Shown: positions 24,501 to 36,561 of the stretch, one piece after another
Position numbering within the stretch: position 1 is the first letter of the stretch
How the letters are laid out: each line of letters begins with the position of its first letter
Assembly: GCF_018139145.2 (NCBI RefSeq)
Contig: NC_059471.1
Location: forward strand, 85,086,520-85,150,519
From: Gymnogyps californianus
Taxonomy: Eukaryota; Chordata; Aves; Accipitriformes; Cathartidae
DNA length: 64,000 bases
Direction: 5' to 3'
Translations under genes and position numbers: made by a program
Notes under the pieces: model-generated
The model's input: the letters and a program-made list of their open reading frames with translations, nothing else
What the model was told of the DNA's origin: nothing
Database searches by the model: none

Positions 24501-24582
24501 TATTTATGGAAAACGAATCTAACAAACACTAATCCTCAGAATATGCCAATAGAGAAAAAAGTGGTACATTATATGCAACTGA

Positions 24583-24680
24583 TAAGACAGATTTAAATGA
24601 TTTGCCCCCAAAGTGGTAGTAGAGATGGGACTTGAACTGTTACTATTATCGTTCTTCAAAACCTCTTTCCAGTTAGGATT
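24583..24680 (-). mobile_element. Probable MIR SINE relic, antisense
   Basis: The plus strand reads GATTTGCCCCCAAAGTGG, then TAGTAGAGATGGGACTTGAA, then CTCTTTCCAGT. This order parallels the reverse complement of the tRNA-derived half of MIR (GACTTGCCCAAGG, then AGTGGCAGAGCTGGGACT, then a CTCTTAACCACT-like block). It is short and diverged, so a related tRNA-SINE is also possible. Confidence 0.45.
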
Positions 24681-27600
24681 TATCTTTCTCCTCCATTCCT
24701 CTTATTATGATCTGAAACTCCCATTTGTTTTAATTTCCTTCCTTTACCTGTCTTTACGCATCTCTTTTTGAAAGAGCTGTCATAATGTGTTGAGTGAAAA
24801 CTCAGTTTTGCATAATAATGCTTAGATGTGATTGTTCTCACAAGTTTTGTAATGGGTTTCTCCAAACTCCAGGGTAATTCTTGGCTGGGCTGATCAGGTT
24901 TCACGTTTGCTTTTCTACTCAGTGCACATATACACTAGGTTTTTAAATATATTTTGCAACCGATAAGTGGCCCCTGGCCTGCAACGATGTCTCGTAGTGT
25001 TTGCACCCAATGGAACTGCAGTTTCCACAATTTGTGTGACGCCAACGTTTTCTGATTCATAACAAGCAGTTGCTGCTTAGTTGGGAATGTCTTTGGAGGG
25101 GATGAGATGGGAAAGGCTAGAAAGGAAAGCACACTGCAAACAGCTTAGCTGTTGCAAGCCCGGCTTTTTGCCAACGGAGCTTTGCTGGTTTTATGGTATA
25201 GGTTTGGGCCGTATCTCACCGGATAAGGTCTTCATTTTCCGTGCGTGGCGATGCAAAGAAGAGCTGCTGGAAGAGGGCTGCAGGGTGTCATTCCACCATC
25301 GGAGGAGCAGTGTTGTGCCCCCTTCTGTGAGCGGGCTGCACCCTCCTCCTGCAGAGCTCACCTGGCAGAAAACACAAAATGGCCGAATGATTTCTTTAGG
25401 TCAGCTTATATGTTGTCTGTACCGGTAGGGCAACAGGCCCTAGGCTGGCATTCAGGAGCGCTCGGAAACTCTTTCTGCCACTGGCTTCCCTTTTGTTGTG
25501 TTTAATTTCCCTTCTGTAAGTTCCATAGCCTTCAAATAGGGATAAGCCTCACAGGCTTATAGAGATACTGGAGATACTTAATTATTTTAGGTTTGAGCAG
25601 CACATGAAACAGGTCAAACAACATGCAAAAGTAATTTTTTTCTCCAAATTTTACAGCTCTATCATTTCCTAAAATTCTCACTTAGTGACTAGGGAAGTTC
25701 GGAGAGGAAAGCAGCTCCTGTGCAGTGGAAGTATTTCCTCTGCCGCAATTGCGGCAGCTCATGTGAGTTCATAATTCCTTGAGCCTTGACCCACACTAGG
25801 CACAAAAAGAAACTGTCTGAGGATGAAAAGGCTTTTCTTTTTTTTTTTAAATATAATTCGAATTGTGTTTTTGCTTAAAGGACGTTTGCCCTTTTTACAT
25901 CCAGCGCATTCATTATATGTTTCCGTAGAGCAATTCTGTCCTTTCAGTCAGAATGACCTTTATTTTATACTTAAATGCAACAGCAAAACAATGAGAAAAA
26001 AAGAAGTAATGATGTGAATTCTTCTTCAGAGCTCCTTCGCTGGCTCGCTCTCTGCACATGAATGCAAAATGGCAGCTGCCACTGCAGCGCAGTCGAGAGT
26101 TCCCATTTAAAAATGCAGTGCTTACAAAAGAAGCCCTAACAGCCATAAGCTACAAAACCCAACATCTGATAAATGGAAAAGGACAAAATCAGGTCATGGA
26201 GGCAGCACGTATCTTTTGCCCTTGTATCGCGTCTTTCATCTGTGGATCTAGAGTCACCGTACAGGCGTCATCCTGCCTCCTGAGTGAAGTGGGAAGGGGC
26301 AGAGAGGACCTTGGATCCCAGGGAGATGGGGCGACTGTGTGTTTGTATACAGCACCATTTTTTGAGAGGGAAGGCAAAGAATTTCAGGCCTGGCTGAAGC
26401 TGCAAGTGGAATTTCTTTAGGCACAGGTAATTAACTGAACTGGAATTAATGCTCCTGTGTGCTACAAAAAGCGCCCTAGGATTTTAATCAAGGCTATTAG
26501 TCAGCGTATTGGTAAAGTGACGCTGAATTCTGCAGCCCTCCTTATGCGGCAGTCTCAGTTGATTACGAATTCACCGAGAGCCTTCATTTTTCTTCAACTG
26601 CACCTCCAAAAGCACCACGTGGTAGAAACGTTTTGCCAGGTCCCAGCACTCTGAGGAACGCCCCTGCAAACAGGGGTCTCCTCCTGGGGGACAATGCAGA
26701 GGGGCTCCTTCCAGCGCAGGAGCCACCTGTGCTGGCTCAGCCCTGCCTGCCCCGGCCCCCCTGGATGGGGAGCCCCAGGCAAGCAGTGGGGGCAGGCCGC
26801 GAGCCGGGCTTTTCGTCTTCCTGCTGATTTATGTGGTGCAGAAAGGTAAAGTGTGTTCACATTTGTGCAGCGCCCCTTTACAAAGAGCCCTCATGGGTGA
26901 GTTCCTGGTTGCCTGAAAACGGACTGGAGGGAGAGTGTCCCTACTACCAGCAAAAGCAAACGGCCTTCCCCGCTGGCTCCATTCCCTACTCATTTCAGAG
27001 GATTTCTGGCCCATTCCTGCATGACTTCTGGTACCCAGTGAAGTCCCAGCACCATAAGCCAGGAGTTACAGTATTAAGCATATTTTGCATTTCTACGTTA
27101 CTGCCAGTGATTGGCAGTTTCTGATTTTGGCTATTTTGCCATTCAGCCTGAAGTGTTAAGGTATTGTCCAAAATTAAATTCGAATACACGTACACACATG
27201 CATGCGTTAGGAAAGTTTGTACCTGCCAAAGGAGACTGCGCAATTCGAAATGGAAGTACAGGTCAACCCCTAGGTTTATGTTTCCAGGCTTAGCAGATTT
27301 TTTGAGGAACAAGCTATGGCGACGCCAGTTCCCTTTGCATAGTATCTTTTGTGTGCTCTTTTACTAAACGAAGAGCCTCATCTGTGTGACAGGGTAGGAC
27401 AGCACCCACAGGCCTTCCTGCCAGCCAAAGCCTAGTATCAACCCTGGGAAGTCAGGAGACTGGCCTGGACTGAATATCATTAAAAGCTTTTAGAGGAAAG
27501 TCAGTTAATTCCTTTTGTCTCTGAAACTCCCATTAATCTCTGCTCAGATTCTCTCCATTCCTACTGCCACACCTGGCTTTTAAAAGCAAAACACCCGTGG

Positions 27601-27990
27601 TCTCCACTAAACATAAAGAAAGAAACATGAAAGGGAAGCTATAATTGCTTTCCTAAGAGTGTTTCTTCTCCCCCACCCCCTTTTCCTGCTGTTTGGTCAC
27701 CTTTATTTTTCCCTCTATCCCTGAGGTTTGATGTCTTTGCTCATCATTTTAACTGTCAACAGTACACAGCAAGCTTTGTGGAGCAGGGACCTTGGGCCTG
27801 GTTTTGATCTCATTTTCACGGATGTAAAGGGAGTTACTCGAAGTTTCTGGTGGTGTAATTGATAGCAGAATCAAACCTTCCTCTGAGATACCAGGAACAT
27901 GTCATCCACCCCTGGCATGGCGTGTTTGTTACTTCCATAGCGACTCTGCAGAGAGAGCCTGGTACACTTGTGAGTTAACTGCAAACCTTT
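24681..27990. other. Non-coding stretch, nothing recognised
   Basis: Unique DNA of mixed composition. Around 26020-26250 the sequence is CpG-bearing and low in repeats, of the kind often seen in conserved non-coding elements, but this cannot be judged without alignment. A G+C-rich patch at 26640-26830 carries a 64-codon frame without recognisable features. Confidence 0.5.
25740..25757. repeat. Perfect 18-bp palindrome
   Basis: CTGCCGCAATTGCGGCAG is identical to its own reverse complement and contains two CpGs. A symmetric site of this kind could bind a dimeric regulator, but no known avian motif of this sequence comes to mind. Chance occurrence in 64 kb is improbable though not excluded. Confidence 0.9.
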
Positions 27991-28013
27991 GCGCGCGTGT
28001 GTGTGTGTGTGTT
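27991..28013. repeat. (CG)3(TG)8 alternating tract
   Basis: A GCGCGCG run merges into a (TG)n run, giving an uninterrupted alternating purine-pyrimidine stretch of about 22 bases. This is the sequence type most prone to left-handed Z-DNA. Confidence 0.85.
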
Positions 28014-28131
28014 TGTCTGTCTTTCTCACTCTCTTTTTAGTCCTGTCTACTCTGTGGCATTTAATTTAGGATTAACTATCATTTACTTACACTGTGTTGC
28101 AGACTAATTACTAGAAAATTCATTTTTCTAA

Positions 28132-28301
28132 TTCTCTTTCTTTCTTCCTTCTTTTTTTTTTTTCTTCCCACCCCCCCACCCCCTCAGCCCCAGTCCTTTG
28201 TCAAGGATGACGTTTACTACAGTGACCTTCCTTGCGGAGGTCACCTTGAACTGCTAGAGGAGCACATAGGGGTCTTAAATGCACCCTATCAGGGCAACTG
28301 A
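28132..28301 (+). other. Strong splice-acceptor-like site with open frame
   Basis: From about 28132 to 28184 the plus strand is almost purely pyrimidine and ends in CCCCCTCAG at 28187, with a branch-point-like TTCTAAT at its start. Directly after the AG the frame is open for 37 codons to a TGA at 28299-28301. The conceptual peptide (starting PQSFVKDDVYYS and including GGHLELLEEHIG) is mixed and not low-complexity. I do not recognise it. No good donor follows within it apart from a weak AG|GTCACC, so it would act as a terminal exon. A simple T/C-rich repeat could mimic the acceptor. Confidence 0.25.
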
Positions 28302-30581
28302 ATATTAGCTCTGGGGCATTTTCGGCTGGTATGGAGCCAGCCCAGCCTGATGCCAGTTCCCCTTGGCTCTGCCGGGTGCAGGAAGCATGTCAAGGCGAGG
28401 GATAGTGCATTCCAGCGGCTGAAGAGCGCTGCGCTTGAATCTGCCTTGACAACGTAATGGCTCCTGAGAAACCATTGCGAGTCAGCACTCATTAACAGCC
28501 CCCAGTTTGCTCTGGTTTCTGCCAGCAACCGGTTCAGCCCTGGATTTGGTGAAAGCAATGCAGTGCCTTAGAGCTGAGCTGGGCACGAGCAGAGAGGGTG
28601 CGGAGTGAAGGAGACACTGCAATGTTTAATTACGGGTGGGTCTATCTCATTTCTGCTGTAATTCCTTGGTAGCCAACACGGTTATACCACAAATGAATGC
28701 TGTTTTAAATCGGAGGTGCCTGGAGAGGGAGATCAAAGGCTAATACAAGGAAATAATTTCTTGTGACTGATTTTAGGGAGGCAGTGCTCCTTTCAGTGTT
28801 CTTAAAGGCTATTTACAAATGGCAGAAATGGAAAAAAACAATATTAAAATTCCTGCTGCTTTTTGCATTTGGAACATCAATTTGAATTTGAAGAAACAGG
28901 ACCAGCTCTAGTTCTTGACCTATACTTGCAGTGCTTAATTCTCTGTGGCGACTATGATGGATGCAAACGCACCGGAGCTGGCATTAAATCACGGCTAACT
29001 GTGTAGCGGCATCAGCACAGAGCTAACTGCTTGAATATTTACCCACCTTGTCAAGCAGGCTCTGCTGCATGTGCTGAGCTCTGTGCTTTCTTGTCTCTAC
29101 CACTAGCAAGCATCCGAGCCACAGAGCTTAAAGTCCCCGCGTGCCTGTGGCCACACGAACTGTTTTTCCTGCTATGATAGCAGCTGCACTCCCAGGTACA
29201 GGCTAACACCATCGTTCGCAGCCGGTTCAAGATGACCCCTCGGAATACTGCTGCTGAGGGAGCTGATTTTGCCCTTCCCACTGCACTGGCCATGCATTCC
29301 TGCCCCTGTGCTGTAATCCATTTTTGCTAGATTAGTTTCAGCCTGGATTAGTTCCCCTGGTCTGGCTCACCGCAGAGCTGAGCAAATGCTTGTGCCAGCA
29401 CAAGGCAGAGCAAAGGCGGGGATGGAGGGGGACAAAATGCTGTATTTGAGAAGCAGGGCCAGGGAAAAGCAACTGTGAAGTTGTGGCCTCTTGCTCTCAC
29501 TTGCTTCTCCTTGTTTGATGAAGAGATACTGCTTTTGTGTCTCCTTGTTTGCTTTTAATTTCCTTCCTCAGGCTGATTATAGAAGTGAAGGAATGGTGAT
29601 AGGTATTATACCTATAGGCCGAGTTATCTCTGGATGAGCCCGGCTGCTTTTAGTTGCTTCATTTTGCTTCCAGGACTTCATATAATTCACTATTGAACAG
29701 TTTCCCCGGTGTGCCTGGCAAGTTTGGCCGAGCACGTTTCCAGTAGCCCCCTTACGTACCTGCCACCCATCAGTGCCACGTGCCCCCTCGTTGCCCCAGC
29801 CAAACCCCAGTGCTCAGCCTCCAGCCAGGGCATGGTGCTGAGCCGCACAGGAGCCAAATAATGTCTCGGTGGTGATCTGCGAGTCTCTGAGTGGCCCTGC
29901 TTTGCATTTATTTCTCAGCAGCGCTATTGCCTTTAAATACATATGCTGCCAGGTGCTCTTGCCTTTGGAAGGCAGGCAAGCAGGCGGCTCAGCACACCGC
30001 TGCGCAGGTTCAGGTGATGGAGAGCTTTGTCTGGGGACTCCTGGGAGAGCTCCTTGCCTGTTTCCTCCACTGCAGCACAAACCGAGGATGGGTTTTATTT
30101 TTCTGAGCACATCAGGTCTTCTAGCACAGCGTGATGTTCTGCATACTGTCAACTACTTTGGGCTGCTTGTCAAGGAGGGGTGCGATGTAAGCTGAAATGC
30201 TGCTCTAATGTTTGCGTTATCATTCCTGTTGCAAATGTCATTATTTAATTAGGCTGTGCAGTACTTCCAGAGGAAATATTTTGAAGGGAAGGCACGGGTG
30301 TTCCTGCATCTCGATGCCTTCGTTACATCTGGGCTAGCTAAACGCAACATGCAATAAAAAAGCAGAATCAGTGGCTTGGGTCCAACGAAAGAAATGGCTT
30401 CAGCAGCTTCAGCCTGGCTCCATATTTGGCCATGGTGTGTTGTTCCTCTCGCTGCAGCCGTAGCCATAAAAGGGTAGCTGACCAGTTGGTTTCCAAGAAA
30501 AAGTGTGACCACCTTTCCTACAACATATGGACTAATCCCTGCAGGATCCTTACGAAAACAGGTTTAGAGTTTTTAAATCAC

Positions 30582-30606
30582 TGAGTAAGTGAGTGAGTGA
30601 GTGAGT
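30582..30606 (+). repeat. (GAGT)n microsatellite
   Basis: About six units of a GAGT tetranucleotide, the second one diverged (AAGT). Confidence 0.85.
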
Positions 30607-31019
30607 TTTTGCAGCCCTGTACAGATAGCTGCTGCCTTTCTGCTTTTTTTTATAATGGGGCTTTTGGCAGTATCAAGGAAAAGAGATTTAGTTCCACGTC
30701 ATCCTTAAAAAATAAGTCATACTTGACTCCTCCTTTTTTCCAGAGGAAAGTCCCAACCACTTATCAGATTGCTGGGGTGTTGTAGAAAGGGTTGTCAAAT
30801 AAATCGCCACATTTTCCCTCTGTTGCTAGTTCATGCACTAACTACTTTCATTTTTTGTCTGGTGGCCCTTTGTATCTATCAGCGACTTCCTTTTCCAGAG
30901 CCCCAAAACTGCTCAAGTCTTGCTCTGGTGTTGCAGATAGGAAAGCCCACAATGCTTTGCTATGTTGGCTTTGCAGTAAGGATTTATTTATTTTACCTTT
31001 TAAAAGGTGACTCTGAAGT

Positions 31020-31041
31020 CACTATTATTTAAATAATAGTG
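31020..31041. repeat. Perfect 22-bp AT-rich palindrome
   Basis: The half CACTATTATTT (31020-31030) is followed immediately by its reverse complement AAATAATAGTG (31031-31041) with no spacer. It contains central TTTAAA and could extrude a small cruciform or form a symmetric protein-binding site. Confidence 0.9.
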
Positions 31042-34000
31042 CCTGTAGCTGCCGCCTGTTGCTTTTTTTATTGCCAAAGTACTTTTCTTGTACTAAAAGG
31101 GCCTGTGCTTGTTGGTAACAAGTATATGAAGTGCTCTGACATGTGAAGTATCTCCTGGAGGAAGGACTAGGCTGTTCATATTGTACTGCATTAAAATGAA
31201 TTTTTTCTAAGTTTAGTCAGGGGGTAGACTGCGCAGGGAGAGGTTATAATAACCAGAGGCCTGTTGATGCAAAGTTTTACGCAAGTAATATGTAATATTT
31301 ACGTAAATAAGATTTAATATTAATGCTCCTATTTGGCTAAATCCCACCACACTTGCTCAGGTTATTTGGGATATTCACCTGGAGGACAGCTGGTTGCTTT
31401 CAGTGGAGCTGTTGCATTTGCTAGCTTTGCCAAGACTGATTACTCAATTAAGTCTTTGCAGACTTGGATCTGGTGTTGATCTGACCTGACTTGTAACGCT
31501 GCCCTGCAGAGCCCGGATGAAGAAGGAGGTCACCCTGGGCTCCATTGTTGGACTCTCCCTCACACCACCACTGGGACAGAGGCAGAGATTCAGGTCTCTG
31601 GTGGACCCCTATGAGATACCTCCAATAGGTTGTTAAAATTGAATGGGTTCAATCTGTCCCTCGTTTCCGAGTTTCCAAAAAATAAGTGTATGCAGCTGCT
31701 CTTTTAGAAATTTACTTGCATAGGTGGAGCAAGAATTTTCTAAGGCTTGCAAGATGTTACTTGTTCACAGCCACCTATATAAAAACATCATAAATTTTTG
31801 GTTCTGTAACTCTGCATTTCTCCTAGATAGAAAAGCAATAGCCAGCTATACTTTCTGGAAGGATTATCTGTATCTGATAGTTTTTTTACTGAATCTCATC
31901 CTACCTTCATAGATGAGGAGTTTTTCTTTCAAAGGTGCCTCTGATTGAGGATAAAGTCCTCATATGAAGAAATTCCCCAGCATTAATAACAATTATTTTT
32001 ACAGAAATAAAAAGATGAAATCCCACTAAACAGACTATTTTTCTTTTTTTTTCTTTCTTTTTTTTTTTTTTTGACTATGTAGCCAAACAGTAACTATAAG
32101 GAGACATAAAGGAGGATCTAGAAGGTTGGTATGAGACCTTACACCCTCTCACATGTTTGTACCTTTGCAGATTTTCTAAATCTCTTCGTCCATTCAGGAA
32201 CATCGTGCCTGAGTAGAGTTAAGGTTATTTTTTTTGTTTGCCTTTGGCTTTCTTTTCTCCTGTGTTGTAACCCAATTAATTTAACAGTCCGCTTAAGAAC
32301 TTAATTTGATCCCTTACCTCTTCCCAGGTTAGTTGTCAACCTTTTAGAGAGTCCTGGAGGAATCCACCCACCTCCACAGTAGTCAGAGCAGGTACAGAGC
32401 AGGATGTTTGCTGCTCTGCAGGGTCATGCGTCCCCGGGGCCCACAGCACTTAACACTTAGGCAGCTTGCAGAGGGGTCCTCCAACTTGCAAATGCTCAAC
32501 AAAAGGAAAAGCAAAAGGCATTGCTTGGCAAGAGGGTGAGAGTAGGCAACAGCTGTTCTTCCAGTGCGTGATACAGCCAAAGCCTGGTGGGCACTGTAAA
32601 ACAACAGGGTACCGGTGGCTTGTGCTCCGCTGGCTGGGGAAGGGGGAAGAGAGTCGCTCAAAAGCGGAGTGAGGAAGAGCGTTCAAAGTCACAGCAAGAG
32701 AGGGGAATGGAAACCGGGGGCAGGAAGAGCTACCCAGACACTCGAGCTACTGGAGTGTACCCCACAGACAGACTGCATTTTTTCAGGCTGAAGAACTGAA
32801 GAGCTGCATTGCGAGAGCCTGCGTTTTTCCTCCCCCACTGCTCATCCCCTTATCAGCAGTGATGTGCACATTTGGGAACTACATTAGTCTGGAAAGCTGT
32901 GACTCTGGCATCTCCGGCACACGCGTGCTTATGTGCCAGTGAAAACCTTCTACTCGAGTGTGTAGTAATTGGAGTGATTTCCGCAATACTCTTGGTAAAC
33001 ACAGGCTGGAGGAGGTCACGGAAAGGACAACATCACAAGCTCTGGTTGAGACTTTACTTTTATTTCTGTATGTAAGGAAAGACTTCTCCCCTCCCTCCTG
33101 TCTGCGTCTCCAGCCCCTCCTCCCCTTCCCTAGCATCACCCTTTGCCAATGTCTAACACTCTTGGGAGATATAGATGTTAATGTAATGGCTTGGTTTTGT
33201 TTGTCCTGGCAGCCAGTAAGGAATGCCACGCTTGGTGGCACGTATTTCAGAGGCATTTAATAATCTTCAGTCTCGTGTTTTCAAGCAGAGTAGCTATGAA
33301 TTGCAATGACAGCCTTTGTCCAATGCAATGCCTGCACTGCTGAACCCAGGAGAGTTTCCCAGCATCTGTGCCTGGGTGCGTGCCACAGCAGTGTCCAAAC
33401 TCCACGTTGGGGCACGACCAGAGCATGCACCGTCCTTTCCCGTTCTCTGCTGTGCCAAGGAGCCGGAGCACACAGGCTGGATAGGAGCCACAGATCACTC
33501 CAGCAGATCTCATGTATGTCCCCTGAGACTTGCTGGGGCATGCCCTACAAGGCAACCTCCATACAACCACTATGGCACATAGGGAAGTTGACAGAGAGTG
33601 GATTTGTAACACTATACCCAAGGGAATAGTGCTGAAGCGTCAGCTTCACACTGGGGTGCGGGGATAGAGGTGAGAGGAGAAATAAGAGATGCTCCCATGA
33701 ATGGCTGTTTCTATCCTAAAGACAGTGCAGGATCTGGGAGCAGAGCGCGCCAGCTCGAGTGAGTAAGTAGTTTGGCTGTCAGATGAAGAGGTGGGTGAGA
33801 TGCCAGCATGCTGGTTATAACTGATGAAGGTAGGAACTGAGCATTTGGAATGAGGTAGGGCAAAATCCCACAGTTAAAAATGCTGTGCAACAGAGCAGCG
33901 TAAATCACAATTGCTAGGAAAAGCCCCGCAGGTAAAGGATGTGGGCACAGGAAAAATGCTGTGGCAGCTAAAAAACACCATAAGGAACAATGACTTTGAA

Positions 34001-35060
34001 GCTGTGGTTTCCACAAAGACTCAGTAAGCCATGCAGAATGAATGCTAGGCATGACCAGCCAGCTGAATCTCAGGTATGATTAGTAAGGAAGATGAGTGAG
34101 GATTTGGAGAAGGACATATGTACTGTGCTAACCTTATCTGCTGAGAGCATCTCTTAAATGAAATAGGTAGAAAAGACTTGTGAAATTATTTTTTCCAGGG
34201 GAAAGGTTGAAGAAAAAACAATGTATCATCCTGCCCACAACGTGTTTTTTTCTTGTGGAGTCTGAACTCTTCTTAGGGTTTATGGTACCAGTAATATAAT
34301 ACCACTGTCATATAAAGGGGTTTGAGTGCTAAGTTATTTATTCCTTCTAAGAAGACAAAACTGAACACATAGGCTGTGTTTCTGCTGCCATTAGCCAGGC
34401 AATCTCTCAAAAGTGTGTGCATGGTTTCTGTGCATGTCCATATTGTTATTTTCTGGTACAAATAGTTCTGCATGCATAACCATATACAAATGTAGTATGA
34501 TTAATTATTCAGACACCACCACCAAGTGCTGAGAGCTTTAAAAGAAAAAAAGAGCACAAGATCCTTGCTCTACGGATTTTCTGCACAGAAAAGGGGAGGA
34601 GGAGAGGAAATGTGAAGGCCAGCTCTGATAATGTAGTCTATAAATTTAGTGTGGGAAGGCTGCATCCTCCCTTTTAATATATTCTGAACTTTTGTGTTTT
34701 TCAGCTTGTCAAAAGAAAAATGGGATAAATGTTTATCTTCCCAAAATGATCTCTGGTTAGGCTTATCTTGACTATAGATTGAAAATCAAAATATAAATCA
34801 TGAGCCTTTCTTATGCAAATACCCATTGTTAACATTTGTCAGACACAGAGAGAAAACACTCAAAGTCCTCTCTCATCTTTATGGAGGATGAAAACAAATC
34901 ACGCAAGTAAGTAATGCTGAAAGTGCTAATATTCTTTGAAGCCTTTGAGCAGCATTAAAACCCCAAGAAACTTGAAGGTGAACTGTCTATAAAAATAAAT
35001 AAAAAAAATGCTTGGCATACTAATGACCCAAAGCCACCATTTTGTAGGAAGCTTCGTACA

Positions 35061-35276
35061 CTGAAAGGGCTGTCAATCACTGGAACAGGCTGCCCAGGGA
35101 AGTGGTTGAGTCACCATCCCTGGAGGTATTTAAAAGACGTGTAGATGTGGCACTTACTTAGGGACATGGTTTAGTGGTGGACTTGGCAGTGCTAGGTTTA
35201 CTTGGCAGTGTTACGTTTACAGTTGGACTCGATGATCTTAAAGGTCTTTTCCAACCTAAATGATTCTATGATTCTA
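35061..35276 (+). mobile_element. CR1 LINE, 5'-truncated 3' end
   Basis: The sequence follows the end of bird CR1 elements. It contains CACTGGAACAGGCTGCCCAG, a CCATCCCTGGAGGTATTTAA block, GACTCGATGATCTTAAAGG, and TTCCAACCTAAATGATTCTA followed by a second ATGATTCTA unit, the characteristic CR1 tail. It covers only the end of ORF2 and the 3' UTR, the usual result of incomplete reverse transcription. A piece of about 21 bases (ACTTGGCAGTGCTAGGTTT and a near-copy) is tandemly doubled at about 35179-35220. The copy looks younger than the L3/CR1 pieces in this window. Confidence 0.9.
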
Positions 35277-36324
35277 AAAATACCCCTGGCAAAAAAAGAT
35301 GCCAAACACAATGGCAACTGGAATTGTGGGATTTCATGTTTGTGTTGTAAGGCATGATGCTCTCCAAGAGAAAAAATAGCAGAAAACGGGTAAGTTTACA
35401 TTGGCCACATCAGGAGGAAGTCAGAGAAAAGCTAAATTGGCTAATTGAGGAAATATTTCAGACTATTCTCTACCCCTGGAGGGCTCTAAGTTTCTTTTTT
35501 GAAAGCTGTCACTTTGTAAATATGAAGTACTTGGAATTCTCGAGTTATTATTGTCACCAGCTTGAAGAGGCTTTTGTGGCTGATGTACTTGGCTGAGAAG
35601 GGTTAGTGAGCCCATGAGGGCTTTTGTAATTTTTTTTTTCCTCCTAATTTGGAGAATATTACCTAATTCTCAATCACAGCTTCATAAATGTGGCTGAATA
35701 GTATCATCACAATCTCAATGGCTACGGTGGGAGATGATAGTATCTAGGTAAACCAAACCAAACTGTATTTATGAACTTGGCAGTCTTGACCCTTGCTAGT
35801 TTTGAATGTGTCTGAGTTAATGAATCTCCTCTTTCTTTCTTCTTTAAAATCCAGCCTGGTGACTACTTTTTCACTTAAGGATGCTCAAATTTGCTTATGT
35901 TTTTGATGTATTACATGGAAAAGTGGATCTGTGGGCTCTTCAGAACCTCATTTCTCTCATGCTTTGGCCATCAGTCATGAAGTGCACATAGCAGAAAAAT
36001 ATATAGAGAAGCCCCCCAGCCACAGTAGGCAGTTTGAAATGAGAAGTGAGGCTGTGTCTACAGGAGAAATGGGAGCTTGGGTCTTCCGCAGTTCCCTTAT
36101 CTAGCAGTAGGAGGTCTGGTGGCCTTCAATGGCAGAGGCATCACAGAGTTGCTCCTGGATGATTGCATCAGTGGCCGTGGGAGATCTCACAGACCTGTTG
36201 TAGAAATGGAGTTAGAGAGTATTTCAGAGTCCCGAGGATCTGGTTGGAAGTTAGTGGCTTTAGTAGATCTGTTAGTTTGGTTAACTGCTAGTTAAACATC
36301 TCTAGCTGTCAGTGATCCTCAGGA
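35277..36324. other. Non-coding stretch, nothing recognised
   Basis: Unique DNA with a T run near 35630. A short ATG frame at 35354-35596 ends without a recognisable motif. No repeat family or RNA gene was seen. Confidence 0.55.
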
Positions 36325-36561
36325 CTTGTCTTCTTTCTGAGATCCATGAGTGATCCGTGTCTCCAGTGGCGCAGGGTGATGTAGCTAAGAGGAAGCCAGC
36401 TCAGCTCCTCGGGCTTCTGGACAGGCTTCACCAGCACAGCGTGAGGAGAGACTTGCCTTGTGCTGGGGCCCTGACCTGCTCTGTACATGGTCCAGGTGCT
36501 TCCCGTGGCCCTCGATGCTGTAGCCTTTGAATATGTCGCTGCTCTTAAGGTCTTTGGTCTC
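36325..36561 (-). pseudogene. Possible frameshifted coding relic, unrecognised
   Basis: On the minus strand two adjacent reading frames have codon-like composition with many C or G third positions. The upstream frame (about 36561 to 36440) gives a peptide beginning ETKDLKSSDIFKGYS, and the downstream frame (about 36440 to 36325) gives one including KPVQKPEELSWLPLS. Moving from one to the other needs a frameshift. This pattern fits an old retroposed gene copy with an indel, but I cannot name a parent protein and chance remains possible. I see no poly(A) tail or target-site duplication. Confidence 0.2.

Larger units (their letters stand above)
20226..24582. other. Non-coding stretch with simple repeats
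   Basis: Unique DNA without a recognised gene. It includes homopolymers T20 at 21661-21680, A14 at 22757-22770 and T20 at 24305-24324, and the inverted and direct repeats listed separately near 21.06-21.33 kb. The 23350-23700 part is moderately G+C-rich with scattered CpGs but falls short of an island. Confidence 0.55.
28302..35060. other. Long non-coding stretch
   Basis: About 6.8 kb without a recognised gene or datable transposon. A T/C-rich run lies at 32038-32072. A (GAGT)n microsatellite and a perfect palindrome are listed separately. The 28560-29060 part is unique, CpG-bearing and has TCF-type (ATCAAAGG) and AATTA words, which would be compatible with a regulatory element but proves nothing. 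Open frames of up to about 125 codons occur on both strands without protein-like features. Confidence 0.55.

Noticed and set aside
26641..26846. Exon-like segment with CCAG acceptor and AAG|GTAAAG donor
   Set aside because: All relevant frames meet a stop before the donor.
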